Assembly: GCF_016019885.1 (NCBI RefSeq)
Contig: NZ_JAEANY010000003.1
Span: 62,001-126,000, forward strand
Direction: 5' to 3'
DNA length: 64,000 nt
DNA from: Aurantiacibacter sediminis
Lineage (GTDB): Bacteria > Pseudomonadota > Alphaproteobacteria > Sphingomonadales > Sphingomonadaceae
In this document: piece by piece, positions 60,366 to 64,000 of the stretch
How the letters are laid out: the number at the start of each line of letters is the position of its first letter
Position numbering within the stretch: position 1 is the stretch's first letter
Notes under the pieces: model-generated
What the model saw: the letters and a program-made list of their open reading frames with translations, nothing else
Database searches by the model: none
Told to the model about the DNA's origin: nothing
Position numbers and translations under genes: made by a program

Positions 60366-61430
60366 TCACCCGCGTCCGATCAGCTCGCGCGCCATCGCGT
60401 CGGCCACTTCGTTGGACGGGCGGCCTTCGGCCTCGCTCTTTTCCCAGATCGACTGCAGGCGGCCCGGGATCTGCGCGATGCGTTCATGCACCTGTTCAAT
60501 CGTGCATTTCTTGCCTGCCTGACGACAGAGATATTCCCAGCTGACATTGATGATGCCGCCGGCATTAATGACGTAATCCGGCGCATAAAGGATGCCGCGC
60601 GCATGCAGCAGCTTGCCATGTTCAGGCCGTGCGAGCTGGTTGTTTGCTCCCCCTGCAACGATGGCGCAATCGAGCGCTGCGATACTGTCTTCATGCAAGA
60701 CCGCACCGAGCGCATTCGGGCTGAGCACATCGCACGGCGTCGACATGATGGTATTCACGTCCACCACTTCGCCGCCTGTCTCTTGCGCCAGATCCTGCGC
60801 GCTTTCAGCATGGATATCCGCCAGGATCAGCTGCGCGCCGTCCTTGGCGAGCAATCGGGCCACTCCGCCGCCCACAGAACCGCAGCCCTGCACCGCAACG
60901 CGCACACCGTCCATGCTGTCCCTGCCCATTTTGTGGGCGACAGCAGCCTTGATACCGAGATAGATGCCGTGCGCCGTAAACGGCCCGGGATCGCCGCCCG
61001 CATCGCCTTCATCGGCGGGAAGTCCGCAAACATGCGCGGTGCGCTTTGAAATTTCGACCATGTCGGCTTCGCTTGCTCCGACATCTTCTGCGGTGACATA
61101 ATTGCCGCCCAGCGCCTCGACCGCATCGCCGAAAGCGTGGAGCATCTCGGTCGTCTTGGTGCCGTCCTTGTCGAGCACCACGACAGCCTTGCCGCCCCCC
61201 ATGGGCAGGCCCGCCATCGCATTCTTGAAGCTCATGCCGCGTGACAGGCGCAGCGCATCGCGCATGGCCATTTCGGGCTCGGCATAATGCCAGAAGCGGG
61301 TTCCGCCAGCGCCGGGGCCAAGATGGGTGGAATGGAGCGCGATAATTGCGGTCAGGCCACTGGCGCGATCATGCACGACCTCGACGCGTTCGTGTTCGTC
61401 CCAGTCGGCTTCGTTCCACAATGCTGGCAT
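60366..61430 (-). CDS. Glu/Leu/Phe/Val dehydrogenase (leucine-dehydrogenase-like)
   Basis: 354 residues. The catalytic region GPGAGGTRFW, GMSFKNAMAGLPMGGGKAVV (substrate Lys pair) and the NAD loop VAVQGCGSVGGGVAR match the amino-acid dehydrogenase family; size fits leucine dehydrogenase rather than glutamate dehydrogenase. It deaminates a branched-chain or aromatic amino acid to its keto acid with NAD. ATG 61430 is the family start; the longer frame to 61523 crosses tRNA-His. Confidence 0.9.
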   Translation of the reverse strand: MPALWNEADWDEHERVEVVHDRASGLTAIIALHSTHLGPGAGGTRFWHYAEPEMAMRDALRLSRGMSFKNAMAGLPMGGGKAVVVLDKDGTKTTEMLHAFGDAVEALGGNYVTAEDVGASEADMVEISKRTAHVCGLPADEGDAGGDPGPFTAHGIYLGIKAAVAHKMGRDSMDGVRVAVQGCGSVGGGVARLLAKDGAQLILADIHAESAQDLAQETGGEVVDVNTIMSTPCDVLSPNALGAVLHEDSIAALDCAIVAGGANNQLARPEHGKLLHARGILYAPDYVINAGGIINVSWEYLCRQAGKKCTIEQVHERIAQIPGRLQSIWEKSEAEGRPSNEVADAMARELIGRG

Positions 61431-61478
61431 GTCGCGCCCCTCATCACCCGTATGATCGGCAGCGAAGCAGGGAGAAAA

Positions 61479-61556
61479 TGGGGCGATCGAGGGGTCTCGA
61501 ACCCCCGACCTCCGGTACCACAAACCGGCGCTCTAACCAACTGAGCTACGATCGCC
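61479..61556 (-). tRNA. tRNA-His (GTG)
   Basis: 78 bases including the extra G at position -1, which pairs with C73 as in all tRNA-His, and an encoded CCA. Acceptor GCGATCG pairs with CGATCGC; anticodon loop TTGTGGT gives GTG; T-loop TTCGAGA. It lies just upstream of the leucine-dehydrogenase-like gene on the same strand. Confidence 0.95.
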
Positions 61557-61588
61557 ACACTATACGCAAGCGCATGCCAAGGCTTGGC

Positions 61589-61616
61589 GCTTTACGGGCC
61601 TGCGCTGGCCGGTCAA
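61589..61616 (-). promoter_or_regulatory. Candidate promoter of tRNA-His
   Basis: On the minus strand TTGACC (61616-61611), 16 bases, TAAAGC (61594-61589). The -10 is about 33 bases before the mature tRNA, similar to the layout for tRNA-Met. Confidence 0.45.
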
Positions 61617-61652
61617 GCGGCTATCAACGCGGGGGCGAGCCAATTGCACAAC

Positions 61653-61672
61653 TTGCTTTTCATGCAAAGCAA
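61653..61672. promoter_or_regulatory. 7-bp inverted repeat upstream of the hydroxylase gene
   Basis: TTGCTTT (61653-61659), six bases, AAAGCAA (61666-61672). It lies 80 bases before the ATG at 61752, inside an AT-richer stretch of an otherwise GC-rich region. A regulator site is possible. No regulator gene is adjacent. Confidence 0.35.
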
Positions 61673-61751
61673 AAAGTGTGCATCGGGGCCAGACACGCAA
61701 GATTATTTCGTGGGCCTTTTCGCTGAGCGCCTCTCGCTCTATGCCGGAGCC

Positions 61752-62396
61752 ATGTCGAGTCTCGCCGCGAATCCGGGCGCAACCAGCCCCGAATACCTCT
61801 TGCAGCACAAGGGCGTGCGCCGTGTACCATCGCCGCGCGCGATCGTGCTGCACTGCCCGAATTTATTACCGCCGGACCTGTGCGCGGAACTTGTCCGCCT
61901 GATCGACAAGGATCGCCGCCCCTCTACCATCGCCGATGCCAATGGCGATAATTACTTCCGCACGAGCGAAACCTGCGATCTCGAAGCGAGCGAGCCAGCC
62001 GTGCGGGATCTCGAAGCGCGGCTTTTCAAGCTTAACGGCATTGATCCGGCGCATGGCGAGCCGGTTCAGGGCCAGCGATACGATGTGGGGCAGGAATTCA
62101 AGGCGCATACGGATTTCTTCGAGCCCAACGGCGCTGACTTCGAACGTTTTTGCTCGGTCGCAGGCAATCGCACGTGGACATTCATGATCTATCTCAATGA
62201 TGTGGAAGCTGGCGGCGCGACGCGGTTCAAAGTGCTGAAAAAGATGTTCCAGCCAGAAATCGGCAAGCTGGTGTGCTGGGACAATCACCGCGAAGACGGC
62301 TCACTCAATCCCGCCACACTCCACCACGGCATGAAAGTGCGCAAAGGCGTGAAATATGTGATCACCAAATGGTATCGCGAGAGGGCCTGGGAATGA
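61752..62396 (+). CDS. 2OG-Fe(II) oxygenase, prolyl-4-hydroxylase-like
   Basis: 214 residues. The iron triad His119 and Asp121 (KAHTDFFEP) and a distal His in LHHGMKVRKGVKYV (about 191-192), with Lys201 for 2-oxoglutarate, are all present. This is the P4Hc domain of prolyl 4-hydroxylase; the protein target is unknown. The open frame begins at 61584, but ATG 61752 follows GGAG. Residues before it look non-family. It overlaps the GFA gene by four bases. Confidence 0.85.
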   Translation: MSSLAANPGATSPEYLLQHKGVRRVPSPRAIVLHCPNLLPPDLCAELVRLIDKDRRPSTIADANGDNYFRTSETCDLEASEPAVRDLEARLFKLNGIDPAHGEPVQGQRYDVGQEFKAHTDFFEPNGADFERFCSVAGNRTWTFMIYLNDVEAGGATRFKVLKKMFQPEIGKLVCWDNHREDGSLNPATLHHGMKVRKGVKYVITKWYRERAWE

Positions 62397-62806
62397 GTAA
62401 GCGGACGACAGGCGGCTGCCATTGCGGAGCGGTGCGGTTTGCCTTCGCAATGCCGGATGAGCCGCTGATCCGCCGCTGCAATTGCTCGATCTGCGCGATG
62501 AAGGGCATTGTGATGCTCGACGTGCCCAAAAGAGATGTTGAAGTGACGCAGGGCGAAGACGCGTTATCCACCTACACCTTCGGATCGGGCGTGGCGAAGC
62601 ACCACTTCTGTTCGCAATGCGGCATCCATGTTCTGCAGGAGCTGCGCTCCGAGCCTGAGAACGTCGCGGTCAGCTATGCCTGTATCGATGATGTTTCGAT
62701 TTACGAGCTACCGGAGGTTCCAGTTTTCGACGGGCAGAACCATCCTGCCGATACCGGTCAGTATGAGTATATCGGCGTGCTGACGCTGAAACACATCGAA
62801 AGTTGA
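62393..62806 (+). CDS. GFA/CENP-V-like zinc protein
   Basis: 137 residues. The glutathione-dependent formaldehyde-activating (GFA) fold with zinc Cys sets GGCHCGAVRF, CNCSIC and HHFCSQCG. Activity may be glutathione S-hydroxymethyl formation, but many members have other or unknown roles. ATG 62393 overlaps the hydroxylase stop (ATGA), so these two are one transcript. A bidirectional terminator follows. Confidence 0.9.
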   Translation: MSKRTTGGCHCGAVRFAFAMPDEPLIRRCNCSICAMKGIVMLDVPKRDVEVTQGEDALSTYTFGSGVAKHHFCSQCGIHVLQELRSEPENVAVSYACIDDVSIYELPEVPVFDGQNHPADTGQYEYIGVLTLKHIES

Positions 62807-62809
62807 ATC

Positions 62810-62840
62810 AAAAAGGGCGGTCCAGCAGGACCGCCCCTTT
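62810..62840. terminator. Bidirectional terminator between GFA gene and rpmE
   Basis: GGGCGGTCC (62815-62823), AGCA, GGACCGCCC (62828-62836) is a perfect 9-bp stem. It has A-runs before and a short T-run after on plus, and the T-run TTTTT follows on minus, so it serves both convergent genes, especially rpmE. Confidence 0.85.
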
Positions 62841-62862
62841 GAATGTCGCGAAGAGCGCGGGC

Positions 62863-63099
62863 TTAGTCGGCTTTCTTGCCGCCCAGCTTGATGCCGCCGA
62901 AACGCTGGTTGAACTTGGCAACACGGCCACCGTCCTGAATGCGCTGCGGACCGCCCGTCCATGCCGGGTGGCTGGTCGGATCGATTTCGAGGTTCATGGT
63001 GTCGCCTTCCTTGCCCCACGTGCTGCGGGTCTGGAATTCGGTGCCATCCGTCATTTTGACGTTGATCATGTGGTAGTCGGGATGCGTATCGGCCTTCAT
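62863..63099 (-). CDS. rpmE: 50S ribosomal protein L31
   Basis: 78 residues. The N-terminal [18 protein letters not shown] and GSWGKEG-like STWGKEG match L31; the CxxC pairs of the zinc form are absent, so this is the zinc-free (C-minus) type. ATG 63099 has AGGA upstream; the longer frame is not family. A promoter with TTGCAA-N17-TATCCG lies about 65 bases upstream. The leader also holds a 6-bp hairpin. Confidence 0.95.
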   Translation of the reverse strand: MKADTHPDYHMINVKMTDGTEFQTRSTWGKEGDTMNLEIDPTSHPAWTGGPQRIQDGGRVAKFNQRFGGIKLGGKKAD

Positions 63100-63122
63100 G
63101 GCAAAATCCTTTTGTGCGTGAA

Positions 63123-63138
63123 ACCGGTTCCGACCGGT
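63123..63138 (-). other. Hairpin in the rpmE leader
   Basis: ACCGGT (63123-63128) and ACCGGT (63133-63138), self-complementary, separated by TCCG, give a 6-bp stem with a four-base loop in the 5' leader of rpmE. L31 genes often have autoregulatory leaders; a match to those is not shown. Confidence 0.35.
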
Positions 63139-63162
63139 CGTGCAATGTTCGGAGAAAGCGCG

Positions 63163-63191
63163 CGGATAGAGTGGTAGCGAGGATTTTGCAA
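63163..63191 (-). promoter_or_regulatory. Candidate rpmE promoter
   Basis: On the minus strand TTGCAA (63191-63186), exactly 17 bases, TATCCG (63168-63163). The -10 is 64 bases before the ATG. A strong promoter is expected for a ribosomal protein gene. Confidence 0.5.
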
Positions 63192-63451
63192 TCCCTCTTT
63201 TGCGAACCCGCCTCCGCGGGTTCGTCCTCGCTAGATGCGCAGACAAGCTGCGCCCGCTGCGGGCGGCCGTTCGGCCTTGCGGGCTAGTCGCCCGTGCTCC
63301 GCAACGCCAATTGATTGAAGTGCTGGGCTCGCTGGCCAAAGGTCAGCTAAAGCGAGCAACCGCGAAGCCCACAGATGCCGCGCAGGCGGAACGCAGTCCC
63401 GCCGGAGCGAATAGCACCGAGGATGCTCGCCCGGATGGGCGAGCGTAACAA
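63192..63451. repeat. Palindrome-rich intergenic region between fabZ and rpmE
   Basis: 260 bases (352 counting the rpmE leader) without a convincing gene. It holds a perfect 9-bp hairpin CGAACCCGC/GCGGGTTCG (63203-63224) and an 8-bp one GCTCGCCC/GGGCGAGC close to the fabZ stop, plus shorter GC palindromes. The two open frames on either strand here are Arg/Ala-rich and look non-coding. It could be a dispersed palindromic repeat element or a structured 3' end of fabZ. Confidence 0.4.
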
Positions 63452-63901
63452 TCAATTAGGCGGATCGGCGATCATCGCGGTGAAGTTGACTTCACACGTC
63501 ACTTTGCCGTCGACGCTTGCCTTGCCTTCGAATTTGCAGATCTTGCTGCGCTGCTGGGTGAAGGCCACGTCGAGCTTGAGCAGGCATCCCGGCTCTACGG
63601 GCGCGCGAAACTTCGCGTTCTCGATCGCCATGAAATAGACGAGCTTGCCGCTATCGGCGAGGTCCATGGTCTCGATGCCGAGGATGCCCGCGGCCTGCGC
63701 CAACGCCTCGATCTGCAGCACGCCCGGCATGATCGGCCGCCCCGGAAAGTGACCCTGGAAGAAATCCTCGTTGAAACTCACCGCCTTGATGGCGCTGATC
63801 CGCTCTCCCTTCACGATCTCCTCGACCCGGTCGACGAGAAGCATGGGATAGCGGTGAGGCAGAGCCTTGAGCACGCGCGTAATGTCGTATGTTTCGCTCA
63901 T
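63452..63901 (-). CDS. fabZ: 3-hydroxyacyl-ACP dehydratase FabZ
   Basis: Removes water from 3-hydroxyacyl-ACP in fatty-acid elongation. 149 residues, hot-dog fold. Catalytic His and Glu lie in [20 protein letters not shown] near residues 50-69. It is preceded by the end of an OmpH/Skp-like gene, fitting the bamA-skp-(lpxD)-fabZ order of proteobacteria. It is followed by a long palindrome-rich region. Confidence 0.96.
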   Translation of the reverse strand: MSETYDITRVLKALPHRYPMLLVDRVEEIVKGERISAIKAVSFNEDFFQGHFPGRPIMPGVLQIEALAQAAGILGIETMDLADSGKLVYFMAIENAKFRAPVEPGCLLKLDVAFTQQRSKICKFEGKASVDGKVTCEVNFTAMIADPPN

Positions 63902-63922
63902 GGCCCTGCCCCGTATCCTGTT

Positions 63923-64000
63923 TTAGCGACCGCTTTCAGCTGCCGGAGCAGGGGTCTGCTGCGCGGCGGCCTGCTGCTGCTGCAGGATCGCGAGCGTCAG
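63923..64000 (-). CDS. OmpH/Skp family chaperone, C-terminal end (cut by window edge)
   Basis: Only the last 25 residues and the stop are inside: a Gln-rich helix end (LAILQQQQAAAQQ) and a Pro/Ala tail. That composition and the place directly upstream of fabZ match the periplasmic chaperone OmpH/Skp that follows bamA in this group. Identification rests mainly on position. Confidence 0.6.
   Translation of the reverse strand: MTLAILQQQQAAAQQTPAPAAESGR

Noticed and set aside
63200-63448. 82-codon plus and 74-codon minus frames in the fabZ-rpmE gap
   Set aside because: Arg/Ala/Pro-rich and overlapping several perfect palindromes; no ribosome site of note. Treated as non-coding.
1-64000. Insertion sequences, prophage, CRISPR array, restriction or toxin-antitoxin systems
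   Set aside because: No transposase, integrase, phage structural, Cas or methyltransferase gene and no regularly spaced repeats were seen on either strand.

Overview
This 64 kb window is a gene-dense, high-GC alphaproteobacterial chromosome segment. It most likely comes from the Sphingomonadales, and I would guess Erythrobacteraceae. Evidence: 5-aminolevulinate synthase (Shemin pathway), several exact GGAAC-N16/17-CGTT sites typical of the alphaproteobacterial general stress sigma factor EcfG, an ornithine decarboxylase close to a deoxyhypusine-synthase-like enzyme, and a dapF-mtaB-ftsY-septation-protein order. This assignment is inference from gene content and promoter style; no 16S gene is present. 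No phage, transposon, CRISPR array or obvious genomic island is visible. Most of the window is core genome.

Layout. 1-3.3 kb: the end of a TonB-dependent receptor, then tspO, a Tat/lipoprotein-like protein and pgi on the minus strand. 3.4-5.8 kb: lepB-rnc-era operon with 4-base stop/start overlaps. 5.8-11.9 kb: a response regulator, a small protein, topA, a membrane protein, dprA and plsY on the minus strand. 12-16.4 kb: murI, hemA and a PAS-GGDEF-EAL-PilZ protein. 16.5-20.5 kb: ornithine decarboxylase, lemA, a DUF3137 protein and a DHS-like (putative homospermidine-forming) enzyme. 20.7-23.2 kb: a threonine/serine dehydratase, two tandem MAPEG proteins and a receiver-only regulator. 23.2-27.2 kb: trehalose operon otsB-GH15-otsA. 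27.4-33.2 kb: a DEAD-box helicase, an NAD-binding protein, tRNA-Met, a 2H phosphoesterase, mltG, fabF and acpP. 33.4-43.8 kb: a DUF2383 protein, a lipoprotein, aspS, rnd, oxyR, an alcohol dehydrogenase, a class A beta-lactamase-like protein, another lipoprotein, pgsA and an LplT-like transporter. 44-47.2 kb: an acetolactate-synthase-like TPP enzyme, an SDR, a CsbD protein and an EVE protein. 47.3-53.3 kb: a GGDEF-EAL protein, dapF-mtaB-ftsY-septation protein and a coiled-coil protein. 53.3-60.2 kb: kup and the cytochrome c maturation operon ccmCDEFGHI, including a 46-residue ccmD. 60.4-64 kb: a leucine-dehydrogenase-like enzyme, tRNA-His, a prolyl-4-hydroxylase-like enzyme, a GFA protein, rpmE, fabZ and the end of an OmpH/Skp protein.

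How genes work together. Ornithine decarboxylase and the DHS-like enzyme could form a short polyamine (homospermidine) route. otsB and otsA make trehalose, with a GH15 hydrolase translationally coupled between them. plsY, pgsA, fabF, acpP, fabZ and the LplT-like transporter all serve membrane lipid synthesis.

The most unusual signals are regulatory. Three exact EcfG-type promoters sit in front of the DHS-like gene, an SDR gene and a CsbD gene. An 11-bp inverted repeat brackets the -10 of the ornithine decarboxylase promoter, and its short leader has a mini-ORF and a terminator-like hairpin. A promoter at 52.8 kb has an operator-like palindrome in its spacer and a near-perfect 17-18 bp hairpin at its predicted start. 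A perfect 16-bp palindrome lies 21 bases before the TPP enzyme gene.
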